Source: Clostridiales bacterium
GTDB taxonomy: Bacteria > Bacillota > Clostridia > Christensenellales > Aristaeellaceae
Reading direction: 5' to 3'
Assembly (NCBI GenBank): GCA_024684375.1
Contig: JAIKWZ010000042.1
Coordinates: 78,399-142,398, forward strand
DNA: 64,000 nt
Part shown: piece after piece, positions 1 to 8,561 of the stretch
Numbering within the stretch: position 1 is the stretch's first letter
Layout: every line of letters starts with the position of its first letter
The notes under the pieces: model-generated
Databases searched by the model: none
Seen by the model: the letters and a program-made list of their open reading frames with translations, nothing else
Told to the model about the DNA's origin: nothing
Made by a program: the position numbers and the translations under genes

Positions 1-1055
1 GCTCTACCGCCTGGGGAGACGCCGCCTGCGTGATCCCATGGACCGTATACGAGTTTACCGGGGATAAGTCCATTTTGGAAAACCAGTTTGCAAGCATGAG
101 AGGCTGGGTGGACTTTCTGGAACGTCTTGAGAACGACAATCATTCCTGGCGCAATCATTTCCACTTTGGAGACTGGCTCGCGCTTGACTGCCCAAAGGCG
201 GCAAAAGGTTTTGTAGGCGCTACTGACAGGGCATTTATCGCTTTGACATATTTCCGGTACAGCGCCCTGCTGACTTCCAAAGCCGCAGCAGTCATAGGAG
301 ACACTCAGGCGCAAGAGCATTACAAAAAGCTCGCGGACAGCATACTGGAAGAAATACGCAAAGAATACTTTACGCCCACAGGCCGCTGCGCCGTACCTAC
401 ACAGACAGCGTATCTGCTCACACTGCGCCATGGGCTGTCAACCGACCCCGCCCGTATAAAGAAAGATCTGGCGGACAAGCTTACATCCAACGAGGATATG
501 CTTGAAACCGGTTTTGTAGGCACCCCGCTGCTGTGCGAAGAGCTCACCGGCGCAGGATACGCTGACAAGGCGTTCAAACTGCTCCTAAACGAGGAATATC
601 CCGGATGGCTCTACGCAGTAAAAATGGGCGCCACCACAATTTGGGAACGCTGGAACTCCGTGCTGCCGGACGGTTCTATATCCGACACCGGAATGAACAG
701 CCTGAACCACTATTCCTACGGTTCCATCGTGCACTGGCTGTATCAGGACGTAGCCGGCATAGCGCCCCTGTCGCCCGGGTTCACTAAAGCCAAGCTGGAA
801 CCTCACGTCAACCAGGTTCTTGGCAGCGTGAAAGCGCGCTTCGAATCGGTTTCCGGCGAATGGCGCGCAGAATGGAGCCTAATTAATGGGAAGGAACTGA
901 CTTATACCTGCGCTGTGCCGTTTGGCTGCACTGCATCTCTATCTTTACCCGGCATGGAGCCAAAAAATCTGGACAGCGGTGAATACACCTTTACTTGCAT
1001 TCTTCCCGAAGCCGAAGAAAATAAAAATAGGGCCGTTTCGACCCCGTTCAACTGA
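1..1055 (+). CDS. Alpha-L-rhamnosidase, GH78 (C-terminal part, 5' truncated)
   Basis: This gene enters from the left edge. The reading frame is open from base 3, and the residues before the first internal GTG (base 30) already read as catalytic-domain sequence (...AWGDAACVIPW), so the true start lies outside the window. About 350 residues are visible. They cover the end of the (alpha/alpha)6 barrel, with DWLALD, a GATDRAFIA helix and the TTIWERWNS...SLNHYSYGS stretch typical of bacterial rhamnosidases, followed by the C-terminal beta domain that begins around P(L)SPGFTKAKLEPH. Family members release terminal L-rhamnose from plant glycans and glycosides. A strong hairpin terminator follows 18 bases after the stop. 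The GH29 fucosidase nearby supports a deoxy-sugar-using lifestyle. Secretion cannot be judged without the N-terminus. Confidence 0.88.
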   Translation, partial: STAWGDAACVIPWTVYEFTGDKSILENQFASMRGWVDFLERLENDNHSWRNHFHFGDWLALDCPKAAKGFVGATDRAFIALTYFRYSALLTSKAAAVIGDTQAQEHYKKLADSILEEIRKEYFTPTGRCAVPTQTAYLLTLRHGLSTDPARIKKDLADKLTSNEDMLETGFVGTPLLCEELTGAGYADKAFKLLLNEEYPGWLYAVKMGATTIWERWNSVLPDGSISDTGMNSLNHYSYGSIVHWLYQDVAGIAPLSPGFTKAKLEPHVNQVLGSVKARFESVSGEWRAEWSLINGKELTYTCAVPFGCTASLSLPGMEPKNLDSGEYTFTCILPEAEENKNRAVSTPFN

Positions 1056-1072
1056 TACCCCGATCCTGCTTT

Positions 1073-1100
1073 ACAGGGGAGCGATGCTCCCCTGTTTTCT
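1073..1100 (+). terminator. Rho-independent terminator of the rhamnosidase gene
   Basis: Perfect 10-bp stem ACAGGGGAGC / GCTCCCCTGT with a 3-base loop, followed by TTTTCTT. It lies 18 bases past the rhamnosidase stop and ends at the stop codon of the convergent minus-strand gene. Confidence 0.85.
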
Positions 1101-2422
1101 TATTCAGCGTCCAGCATTCCGCACAAAAGCTGCAGCGCTTTTGCCCTGTGAGAAACTTTCTGCTTCATTTCCAGACCTGCCTGAGCAAAACTGAGTCCTC
1201 CCAGCTCAGAAGAGATAAACAGCGGATCGTAGCCAAAACCGCCTTCTCCCAGCTTTTCAAAGCCGATCTCTCCTTCGCATGCGCCTTCACATTGTAAGGG
1301 CGAGTGACCGGGCCGCATAAGGCACATGCTGCATACGAAACGTGCGGTCCTGGGGGCGGGCACGTCCTTTAACTCATCCAGGAGCTTGGCGTTGTTGGCA
1401 TCGCTGTCGCCCTGCACTCCCGCGTATCTCGCGGACCTTATTCCCGGACGTCCGTCCAGCGCGTCAACTATAAGGCCCGAGTCATCGGCCAAAGTCGCGC
1501 ATCCTGTTTTCTCAAACAAAGCTTTTGCTTTTATCATAGCGTTTTCCGCGAACGTTTCACCGGTCTCTTCAGGTTCATCATACTCCCCCGCCTCCGCTGA
1601 AGAGCAAATATCGAACCTCTCGCCCAACAGTCCGCGTATTTCCTTAAGTTTCCCGAAGTTGTGAGTCGCCACATACAGTTTGGGCTTTTTCCCAATGATC
1701 TGTGCTCTTTCGCCCAACGCCGAAAACTGTTTTTTCATAAGCTGCCCGATTCCTTTTTCGGCCAGCTTGAGCAGCGTTTCCAGCTGCGATTTGCTGAAGG
1801 TGTGCCCTTCTCCGGTGCCCTGCACCTCCACAAATTCCATTTTCCCAGTGCTGTCCCGGCTCATGACCACGTTCATGTCCACATCCGCCCTGGAGTCGTT
1901 CGCGTATTCCAGATCAAGTACAGGCTGCTTGTCCACCACGCCAACACTGACAGCAGCGATCTGGCGGACGACAGGAGAATCCTTGATTATTCCTTTCTCC
2001 AGCAGCTTGTTTACCGCAAGCGTCAGCGCCACGAATCCGCCTGTTATGGAAGCGGTTCGAGTGCCTCCATCTGCTTCCAGCACATCACAGTCTATGTAGA
2101 TCGTACGTTCTCCGAGCCTGGATAGATCCATCGCCTGTCTGAGGCTTCTGCCAATCAGGCGCTGGATCTCGACTCCGCGCCCATCTTTTTTGATCCCGTC
2201 CCGTTCCTTGCGTTTGCCTGTTGAAGCGGGAAGCATCGCGTATTCTGCAGTAAGCCAGCCGCAGCCAGTGCCTTTTTTGAAGGGAGGGACTCCCTCGCTG
2301 ACTGACGCAGTGCATATGACGCGGGTGCCTCCGCATTCAATCAGGCAGCTGCCTGCCGCCTGGCAGGTATAGTCCGGGGTGATCTTTATCGGACGAAGTT
2401 TCGTTAAGTCTCTTTCAGCCAT
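1100..2422 (-). CDS. Bifunctional RNase PH / RdgB-type (HAM1) NTP pyrophosphatase fusion
   Basis: A single 440-residue protein joins two enzymes that are usually separate. Residues 1 to about 238 are RNase PH, the phosphorolytic 3' exonuclease that trims tRNA 3' ends (LRPIKI...CTASV, GRGVEIQRLIGRSLRQAMD, DCDVLEADGGTRTASITG). From about residue 245 (KLYVATHNFGKLKEI) to the end is a Ham1/RdgB pyrophosphatase, which hydrolyses dITP, XTP and other non-canonical purine NTPs. It has the substrate motif LADDSGL and the C-terminal SHRAKAL. I chose the ATG at 2422 because it has AGGGCGG upstream. A more upstream in-frame start at 2476 lies inside the -35 box of the promoter, so it cannot be used from that promoter. 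Stand-alone copies of both enzymes are about 240 and 200 residues, so neither half is truncated. Confidence 0.93.
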   Translation of the reverse strand: MAERDLTKLRPIKITPDYTCQAAGSCLIECGGTRVICTASVSEGVPPFKKGTGCGWLTAEYAMLPASTGKRKERDGIKKDGRGVEIQRLIGRSLRQAMDLSRLGERTIYIDCDVLEADGGTRTASITGGFVALTLAVNKLLEKGIIKDSPVVRQIAAVSVGVVDKQPVLDLEYANDSRADVDMNVVMSRDSTGKMEFVEVQGTGEGHTFSKSQLETLLKLAEKGIGQLMKKQFSALGERAQIIGKKPKLYVATHNFGKLKEIRGLLGERFDICSSAEAGEYDEPEETGETFAENAMIKAKALFEKTGCATLADDSGLIVDALDGRPGIRSARYAGVQGDSDANNAKLLDELKDVPAPRTARFVCSMCLMRPGHSPLQCEGACEGEIGFEKLGEGGFGYDPLFISSELGGLSFAQAGLEMKQKVSHRAKALQLLCGMLDAE

Positions 2423-2447
2423 TTTCATACCGCCCTGTTTTTTTGTC

Positions 2448-2476
2448 ATTTTAACACATTTATGCTTTGATTTCAA
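2448..2476 (-). promoter_or_regulatory. Sigma-A-type promoter of rph-rdgB
   Basis: On the minus strand: -35 TTGAAA (2471-2476), 17-base spacer, -10 TAAAAT (2448-2453). Transcription would start near 2441, which supports translation from 2422. Confidence 0.7.
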
Positions 2477-2544
2477 TCAGCAAAACGGAACAACGTCAGA
2501 TGATTCCCGTCTAAAAAAGCGTAATCAAAGAAAAGGAGCGCGTT

Positions 2545-4650
2545 ATGAAAAAGCTTATTTCCCTTATTCTGGTCTTTTCTCTGGCCCTCGCATGCTTTTG
2601 TGCGCTTAGTGAGGAAGCCCTTACTGACGCAATGAGCCGAATAACGCTCAATGTAAAAACCGTACTGGATATACCCGACGATTATACTGATTTCACCGGC
2701 AACCTGTCATACGGCAGCTGGTACCTTAACTGGCAAGGCGAAGACAGCTCTGTAAGTGTCATGGCAAAGCCCGACGGAACCATCTTAAGCTACAACAGCT
2801 ACAGCTATACAGATGCAAACAACAGTATCAGCAACCTTATGAACGCGCGTTTGCCCAGGTACACTGTAGATGCGCTGCAGGCGATCGCCATCGACTTCGC
2901 AGAGCGTGTCATGGTAAAAGATGCCTGGGGCTATTCTCAAAACAGCTTCCTGCCCGGGCTTTCCCGGGAATACTATTCCGAAACCAGCGCCAGCGGTTAT
3001 CTGACCTTCAATGGTGTGTTAACTGATATCTTATACCGTATAGAGATAGATAACATTACCGGTAAGGTCACCAACTTTTATCGATCCGATGCCTACAGCG
3101 AGCTGACATATCCCTCGGAAGCCGTTGACAACGAGCGGCTCGTTCCCCCCTCCGAAGTACGCGAGACGCTGCTGGATGCCTGCGAGATGGAATTGCTCTA
3201 CTCCGTTATAGACCCAGAAGATATGGCTAAGCTTGTTTATGTGCCCAAAAGCGCTAACCTTCTGGCAGCCGATGCTTATACCGGAAACTTGATCGTTATT
3301 GATAATCAGATTTCCGGCGCAACAAGTGCCGATGAAGATGCTGCAGAATACGAAGGTTCCATGGATATGGGTTATGCAACAGCAAGTAAAGTGGAATTAA
3401 GCGAGGCTGAAAGAAATGGCATAGCGCTTTACGAAGACGCAAAGAACAGCTCTGAAATAGACGCACTAATAAGAAGGATCCCCGAATTCGACCTTGGAAA
3501 CGATTTCCGGCTTGTTTCCTTCAGCTATTTCCTGAGGAATAAGCTTCCCATGGCGCACCTCGTTTATCAAAAAGGCAGCGAAAGAGATGGCTATACCACC
3601 AAATACCTTACTGTAGATGCCCAGACCGGCCGTGTTGTCAGCCTGAATACTTACAGTAATACAGATCAGCCGCTGCGCACAAGCGAAAATGCTGATACCG
3701 GAGCCATTGAAACTGCAGACGCATTTCTACGCAAATACTACGCCGATTATACAGACGAACTCCTTTCCCCTACTTCTGTCGTCGCTGAAACAGCACAGGG
3801 CAATGTAGTCAGTGTTTCATTCAATTATTTCCGGGCATACAATGGATTCCCTTTCAGGCAGAATTCCATCTCTGTCAGCTTTGACAAAAACGGCTTTGTC
3901 ACTGATCTGATGGTGACCTGGAATGACGGACAGGAGTTTTACGATATCGCCCCGGACGCGATCATTCCACTGGACACGGCAAGGAACTCATACCTGGGGA
4001 AAAACAGCATAGAGCTGATGTACCGCTCCTTGCCGCTCCCGGGCGACGAGAGTTCGAACAAGCAGACGCTCAGGCTGTGCTACAGCTTTACCGGTAACGA
4101 TCTCCCATATGCAGTGGACGCAGTTACTTCATACGGGTATACATACGGAAGCTCAGGCCGAAAGCCCTACTCTTATAAAGCTGATGAAGGCATGCTTTAC
4201 GCAGATGAAGTCGTTCTTCTGGGCAGGTTCGGCATAGGCCTTGAAGAGACAGGCTTTACCGAAGATGACAAGCTTTCCGGAGAACAGCTTATGCGTCTGG
4301 TCCTGCAGACTGCCGGATACGAGGAAGGCAGGCAGCTTACCGAAGCGCAGATCGAGACCTCATTCAAAGAATTGACAGGTATTTCCCTCAAATGCGGCAA
4401 GGCAGTAAGCCGCGGCGACCTCATAAGTACCATGACCGTTCTGGCCGGCTTCAAAAATGTTGCTGATCTAAATGGGATATTTATGCTGGACGCTGAAGAC
4501 TGGGCCGAAGTTCCTGAGGATATGCAGGGCTGCTGTGCCGTTTCCCATGCACTTGGTTTAATGGAAACAACTGACGGCAAGCTTGACCTGAATTCACGCG
4601 CGCTGACAGCCCAGGCAATTCACGCTATTTATGTGATACTTTCCAGGTAA
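2545..4650 (+). CDS. Secreted YcdB/YcdC-like protein with SLH-like C-terminus
   Basis: This 701-residue protein begins with a clear signal peptide (MKKLISLILVFSLALACFCA) behind an AAAGGAG ribosome site. The mature part has two similar segments (about residues 40-330 and 330-560). Each carries PepSY-like strands such as GRVVSLNTYSN and YLTVDAQTG, which resembles the YcdB/YcdC repeat family of Firmicutes. The last 130 residues (SGEQLMRLVLQ..., then SRALTAQAIHAIYVI) look like S-layer-homology or SLH-derived helices. No catalytic motif is visible. Related proteins are thought to act at the cell envelope, possibly as protease propeptide-like inhibitors or wall-associated proteins. That role is inference. 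The Cys in the signal region is not followed by a convincing lipobox. A hairpin terminator follows. Confidence 0.6.
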   Translation: MKKLISLILVFSLALACFCALSEEALTDAMSRITLNVKTVLDIPDDYTDFTGNLSYGSWYLNWQGEDSSVSVMAKPDGTILSYNSYSYTDANNSISNLMNARLPRYTVDALQAIAIDFAERVMVKDAWGYSQNSFLPGLSREYYSETSASGYLTFNGVLTDILYRIEIDNITGKVTNFYRSDAYSELTYPSEAVDNERLVPPSEVRETLLDACEMELLYSVIDPEDMAKLVYVPKSANLLAADAYTGNLIVIDNQISGATSADEDAAEYEGSMDMGYATASKVELSEAERNGIALYEDAKNSSEIDALIRRIPEFDLGNDFRLVSFSYFLRNKLPMAHLVYQKGSERDGYTTKYLTVDAQTGRVVSLNTYSNTDQPLRTSENADTGAIETADAFLRKYYADYTDELLSPTSVVAETAQGNVVSVSFNYFRAYNGFPFRQNSISVSFDKNGFVTDLMVTWNDGQEFYDIAPDAIIPLDTARNSYLGKNSIELMYRSLPLPGDESSNKQTLRLCYSFTGNDLPYAVDAVTSYGYTYGSSGRKPYSYKADEGMLYADEVVLLGRFGIGLEETGFTEDDKLSGEQLMRLVLQTAGYEEGRQLTEAQIETSFKELTGISLKCGKAVSRGDLISTMTVLAGFKNVADLNGIFMLDAEDWAEVPEDMQGCCAVSHALGLMETTDGKLDLNSRALTAQAIHAIYVILSR

Positions 4651-4667
4651 GACCATAATCCTTTCAG

Positions 4668-4694
4668 CCGCAGGAAACGTCCCTGCGGTTTTTC
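4668..4694 (+). terminator. Terminator after the YcdB-like gene
   Basis: 7-bp stem CCGCAGG / CCTGCGG with a short loop, followed by TTTTT. Confidence 0.8.
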
Positions 4695-4695
4695 C

Positions 4696-4724
4696 TTGCT
4701 TTTCGGGGCCTGAACCGTTATAAT
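4696..4724 (+). promoter_or_regulatory. Promoter of the AlkD-like gene
   Basis: -35 TTGCTT (4696-4701), 17-base spacer, perfect -10 TATAAT (4719-4724). It starts directly after the preceding terminator. Confidence 0.7.
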
Positions 4725-4762
4725 TGTTGCAATATCAATCAAGAAATGAGGCCGTTTAATCT

Positions 4763-5434
4763 GTGACCATCTCTGATAGACTGATGAAAGTCAAAGATGA
4801 AAACTACCGTCAGTTCCAGTCCAGACTCGTGCCAAACATCCCGATTGAAAACATTATTGGCGTAAGGACTCCTGAGTTGCGGAAAATTGCTCGGGAGGTG
4901 TTTGCAAGCACATGTATGGACAGCTTTTTGAGTGAGCTTCCTCACAAGTACTATGAAGAGAATCTTGTGCACTTTTTTGTGCTCTCTCTGATAAAGGACT
5001 TTGAAGAATGCGTTCATAAGGTCGACGCATTTCTTCCGTATGTGGACTGCTGGCCCGTCTCCGACCAATCCACCCCTGTTTCATTCAGAAAAAACCATGG
5101 CAAACTGCTCCCATTCATAAAGAAGTGGATCGCGTCTGAGCATGTTTACACTGCGCGTTTCGGCATCCGCATGCTCATGAACGAGTTCCTGGGTGATGAC
5201 TTTAAGAAGGAATACCTCGAGCTGGCCATGTCAAACAAAAGCGAGGACTATTACCTTAAAATGATGGTCGCCTGGTTTTTCGCTACCGCGCTCGCGAAAA
5301 GATATGATGAATCCATAGTCTTTTTTGAAGAACACAGGCTTGATGACTGGACGCACAAAAAAGCCATTCAAAAAGCTTTGGAAAGTTTCAGAGTCAGCGA
5401 AGCTCATAAACAGTATCTTATGAGTTTACGATAA
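4763..5434 (+). CDS. AlkD-like HEAT-repeat DNA alkylation repair protein
   Basis: This 223-residue all-helical protein is of the AlkD/DNA alkylation repair family, whose members excise or recognise bulky or cationic alkylated bases without flipping them. Family signatures are IIGVRTPELRKIARE near the N-terminus, ELPHKYYEENLVHF, the pair VDCWPVSDQ, and FIKKWIAS...TARFGIRMLM followed by YYLKMMVAWFFATALAK. It is of the family's usual length. The likely start is GTG at 4763 with GAGG 11 bases upstream; an ATG at 4781 is an alternative start. It sits 19 bases before a nucleoside phosphorylase gene, so the two are probably co-transcribed. The enzymatic activity of this particular subgroup is uncertain. 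Confidence 0.85.
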   Translation: MTISDRLMKVKDENYRQFQSRLVPNIPIENIIGVRTPELRKIAREVFASTCMDSFLSELPHKYYEENLVHFFVLSLIKDFEECVHKVDAFLPYVDCWPVSDQSTPVSFRKNHGKLLPFIKKWIASEHVYTARFGIRMLMNEFLGDDFKKEYLELAMSNKSEDYYLKMMVAWFFATALAKRYDESIVFFEEHRLDDWTHKKAIQKALESFRVSEAHKQYLMSLR

Positions 5435-5453
5435 TAAAGGTGGAATAGCTGCC

Positions 5454-6239
5454 ATGCTGCTTGAAGAATTTGATAATCGTCAAAACGCCGTGATCGACCC
5501 CGGAATGACTGTTAAAAATCTTGAGGACTTTCCGGAGGTCACTGTTTCATGTTTTTCGAAAAAACTGTTCGAGAATGTGCTGGCGCTGTTTGACGCAAAA
5601 CAGATCGGCGAACTCCGCTCTGCCGTCGGGCGCAATCCTGTATACGAAATCGTCTACAAAGGCAAACGACTTGCGTTTTTTCAGTCATATGTAGGCGAAC
5701 CTCTCTGTGTGGCGCAGTATGAAGATCTGATGGCCATGGGGAGCAAAAGGCTGATACTGCTTGGAAACTGCGGAGTGCTGGATAAGTCCATAGAGGACTG
5801 CGGCATAATAATACCCATATCAGCTTTGCGTGACGAAGGCACGAGCTATCATTACGCCAAAGCCGCCGAAATCATTCAGGTAAACAAAAAATACAGGCAT
5901 GAGTTCAAAGAGGTGCTTGCAGAATGCGGCTATCCATTTGTGGAAGGCACGACCTGGACCACCGACGCATGTTACAGAGAAACCCGGGAGAAGGTCGCCC
6001 GCAGAAAAAGTCAGGGCGCTGTATGCGTAGAAATGGAGTGTGCCGGCATGCAGGCTCTATGCGATTTCAGGGGAACTGAGTTTTTCCAGTTTTTCTATGC
6101 CGGAGACAACCTTGACCACTCCTCCTGGGATCCGAGAAGCATCTCAGGCGAAGCCCGGCTTGACGACAAAACAAAGATCGTATTCCTTGCCTTCGAGCTT
6201 GCGCTTAAGATCATAGAGCAAGTGCAGAAAACGGCCTGA
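5454..6239 (+). CDS. Nucleoside phosphorylase (PNP/UDP family)
   Basis: This 261-residue cytoplasmic enzyme of the purine/uridine phosphorylase superfamily splits nucleosides with phosphate into base and ribose-1-phosphate. The fold markers are the glycine-rich RLILLGNCGVL segment, GTTWTTDACYRET, the nucleoside-binding VCVEMECAGMQALCDF (Met and Glu that hold the ribose) and a C-terminal amphipathic helix. It is closest in pattern to uridine phosphorylase-like proteins, but the base preference cannot be read from sequence. It follows the AlkD-like gene by 19 bases with AAAGGTGG as ribosome site. That suggests a shared transcript linking base or nucleoside salvage with DNA repair. A terminator overlaps its stop region. 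Confidence 0.85.
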   Translation: MLLEEFDNRQNAVIDPGMTVKNLEDFPEVTVSCFSKKLFENVLALFDAKQIGELRSAVGRNPVYEIVYKGKRLAFFQSYVGEPLCVAQYEDLMAMGSKRLILLGNCGVLDKSIEDCGIIIPISALRDEGTSYHYAKAAEIIQVNKKYRHEFKEVLAECGYPFVEGTTWTTDACYRETREKVARRKSQGAVCVEMECAGMQALCDFRGTEFFQFFYAGDNLDHSSWDPRSISGEARLDDKTKIVFLAFELALKIIEQVQKTA

Positions 6240-6262
6240 CGTGACAGTCGGGCCGCTTTCTT
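6231..6262 (+). terminator. Terminator of the AlkD/phosphorylase operon
   Basis: Stem CGGCCTGAC / GTCGGGCCG with one mismatch, followed by CTTTCTT. It overlaps the last codons of the phosphorylase gene. Confidence 0.6.
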
Positions 6263-6294
6263 ATATATTTCTTCTTTTACTATAGGTTTCCACA

Positions 6295-7647
6295 TCAAAC
6301 CAGCTTAATCACAAGCGCCAGCTTTCCTTCGCGTTCACTCTCGGGAAGAGTTACGCTCAAGCCGCCCGCAATGCGCTGAGCGTTTAACTTGCAGCCGCTT
6401 TGCACGCTGAAAGCCGTGCTCTCCTTCCCGCTCCAGGGTATAAGGACTTTTTCAGGTATGATCTCGTCTTCTTTTATCGGCTTGAGCGCATATACTTCTC
6501 CACGTTTCGAGGTAAAGCCATATTCACCGTGCTCATAGTCGCTTTTTACAGCGCGGGTCGCAAATATAGCCTCCCCGTAAGACTTAAGCCATTCGCCTAG
6601 TCCCAAAGCGGCTTTCATCCCGTTTCGCGGCAATCTGCCGTCGGGTTGCGCACCAAGGTTCAGCGCAAGGTTGCCTCCCCGTGTCACAACATTGATCAGC
6701 AGCCTTACTAACTCCCTGGGCGGTTTATAATCGTCATCGTAACCATATGCAAAGCCGTTGCCAATTGAAATGCAGCTTTCCCACGGTACTGAAAGAATGG
6801 TTTTGGGCAATGTCTGCTCAGGCGTGATATAGTTTTCAAACTCACCGCCTACCGTCCTGTCAGCGAAAATAAGACCGGGATTGTTTTTTCTGAGTTTCTC
6901 CGCCAGTTCGTGAAGCCTGATATCCTGTCCGTTGGAAGGCCTGACCTGACCCCCGTCCAGCCAAAGAATGTCCACAGGCCCGTAGTCTTCCACAAGTTCG
7001 GTAAGCTGATTATGCGTGAATTCAACATACTTATCCCATATTTCCGGCTTTTTACGCGGATCGTAGGTCGGGTTGCGGTCAAAAGCGACGGGCTTTTCCT
7101 GCCCTTGCGCCCAGTACCAGGGGCAATGCCAGTCGGGCTTGGAAAAATACGGAGCAATAGCTATGCCTTTGCTGCGAAAAGCGTCAAACAGCTCCCTGGC
7201 AATATTGGCTCTGGGATTCGTGTGGAACGGACAGTCCGGAGCAGTTACTTTGTACGGAGAGTATTTGCTGTCGAACATGCAAAAGCCGTCATGGTGCTTT
7301 GTGGTGAATATAAAGTATCTGAAGCCCGCCTTTGATGCGAAATTCGCCCACTCTTCAGGATCAAACCTGATAGGATTGAACGTTTTGCTCATATCAAAGT
7401 ACTGCTGGCGGAATTTGGCGCTGTCCTTCTCCCAAGTGTAACCTCGGCGAGACCAATATGCGTCGCCGTCGGATATAGGCCAGCTTTCGCACATACCCAA
7501 CTGGCTGTAAACTCCCCAGTGTACCATAAATGCCAGCTTCTGATCCTTGAACCACTCCAGCTTTTTGAGCACTTCAGGCTCTTTTGGCTGAACGTATCTG
7601 TCCGCTGCAGTAAAATTAATGATGTCCTCACGAGTCTCTGCTCCCAT
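6295..7647 (-). CDS. Alpha-L-fucosidase, GH29
   Basis: This 450-residue protein has no signal peptide, so it is probably cytoplasmic and acts on imported fucosides. GH29 markers are FMVHWGVYSQLGMCESWP, the FTTKHHDGFCMFDSKYSPY block and DILWLDGGQ, in which the Asp is the family's catalytic nucleophile. The start MGAETRED lies behind GGAGG. The last 110 residues form the expected small beta domain. It is the last gene of a minus-strand run of seven and begins 14 bases after the preceding membrane protein. It may release L-fucose from host mucin or milk-type glycans. The duplicated class II aldolase gene elsewhere in the window could act on related deoxy sugars, but that link is inference. Confidence 0.92.
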   Translation of the reverse strand: MGAETREDIINFTAADRYVQPKEPEVLKKLEWFKDQKLAFMVHWGVYSQLGMCESWPISDGDAYWSRRGYTWEKDSAKFRQQYFDMSKTFNPIRFDPEEWANFASKAGFRYFIFTTKHHDGFCMFDSKYSPYKVTAPDCPFHTNPRANIARELFDAFRSKGIAIAPYFSKPDWHCPWYWAQGQEKPVAFDRNPTYDPRKKPEIWDKYVEFTHNQLTELVEDYGPVDILWLDGGQVRPSNGQDIRLHELAEKLRKNNPGLIFADRTVGGEFENYITPEQTLPKTILSVPWESCISIGNGFAYGYDDDYKPPRELVRLLINVVTRGGNLALNLGAQPDGRLPRNGMKAALGLGEWLKSYGEAIFATRAVKSDYEHGEYGFTSKRGEVYALKPIKEDEIIPEKVLIPWSGKESTAFSVQSGCKLNAQRIAGGLSVTLPESEREGKLALVIKLV

Positions 7648-7661
7648 ACTGACCTCCTGTA

Positions 7662-8561
7662 TTATGAATACTTTCGTTTGATTGAACGATTATTTGCGCG
7701 TCCTTGGCACTTGAAAAACGGAAACAAAGGTGACATTAATACCGCAATGCTTAGCGTTCCCAGAATAATAGCCGTCCAGAAAAAGCCATTTGCGGTCAAA
7801 GGCATAATAAGCGCGACAGGCAGAAGGCTCAGCGCAAACGCAGCTGCCTTTAGCATCGGTGGCAGACAACTGTCTTTTGTCTTCCTGTTTGCATAAATAA
7901 GCAGCAGCACAGCCAAACACGCGCCGCCTATGAACATGTCTATGTCCAATCCCAGGACTTTGATATGAAAACTGTCTGAAAGCGCGTAAAACGGCAAAAT
8001 GACAGCATTAAACAATGCCCAGCAGCACACAGGGTCAGGTTTGAATTTTTCCTTAGCCACACAACTGGCAGCAATAACTGTAAAAGTCAAAACCGCAAGC
8101 GCAAGGGCGGCAGAAAAAGAAGTCAGGATACGGTGAAGACCGAGACTATCCGTATATCCGATCAGGCTTTCGCTCGTCCTCCCGGGAATGTCGTACATGG
8201 ACACATATGCGCACGCCAAAAGCATCTGCAAAAACAGACGTCGGCGCGCATATTTCCCAAGCCTGGTCCATTTTCTTCCCGATCCGATGTAAGCTCCAAG
8301 CCAGAAGCCCGCAAAAAGACCGCAGGGATAGGCTTGTTCTCTGTTTATCCAACTGCCCGGAGCCGTAAAATGAAGAACTATTTCAGCCAATCCCATTCCT
8401 GCGCATGCGGCGCAGAGTATTTTAAGAAGCCTGATCCGCTTTTTGGAGCTTCTTTTCATGCCGCGCAGCAATACAGCCGCATATGCTGCCAGCAGCGCAA
8501 GCCTTATAAGACTTCTGACCTGAATGCCGCACGCAAGCTCCGTTGACAGAAAGCCGCTCAT
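7662..8561 (-). CDS. Polytopic membrane protein of unknown function
   Basis: This 299-residue protein has about eight or nine hydrophobic segments, for example around residues 18-34, 46-67, 80-95, 108-124, 145-168, 180-197, 205-225 and two near 240-285. A basic tail (KCQGRANNRSIKRKYS) follows. I recognise no family motif. Its start codon overlaps the stop of the upstream PG-binding/NAGPA-like gene (ATGA), so the two are translationally coupled. A shared role at the envelope is plausible but unproven. Confidence 0.6.
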   Translation of the reverse strand: MSGFLSTELACGIQVRSLIRLALLAAYAAVLLRGMKRSSKKRIRLLKILCAACAGMGLAEIVLHFTAPGSWINREQAYPCGLFAGFWLGAYIGSGRKWTRLGKYARRRLFLQMLLACAYVSMYDIPGRTSESLIGYTDSLGLHRILTSFSAALALAVLTFTVIAASCVAKEKFKPDPVCCWALFNAVILPFYALSDSFHIKVLGLDIDMFIGGACLAVLLLIYANRKTKDSCLPPMLKAAAFALSLLPVALIMPLTANGFFWTAIILGTLSIAVLMSPLFPFFKCQGRANNRSIKRKYS

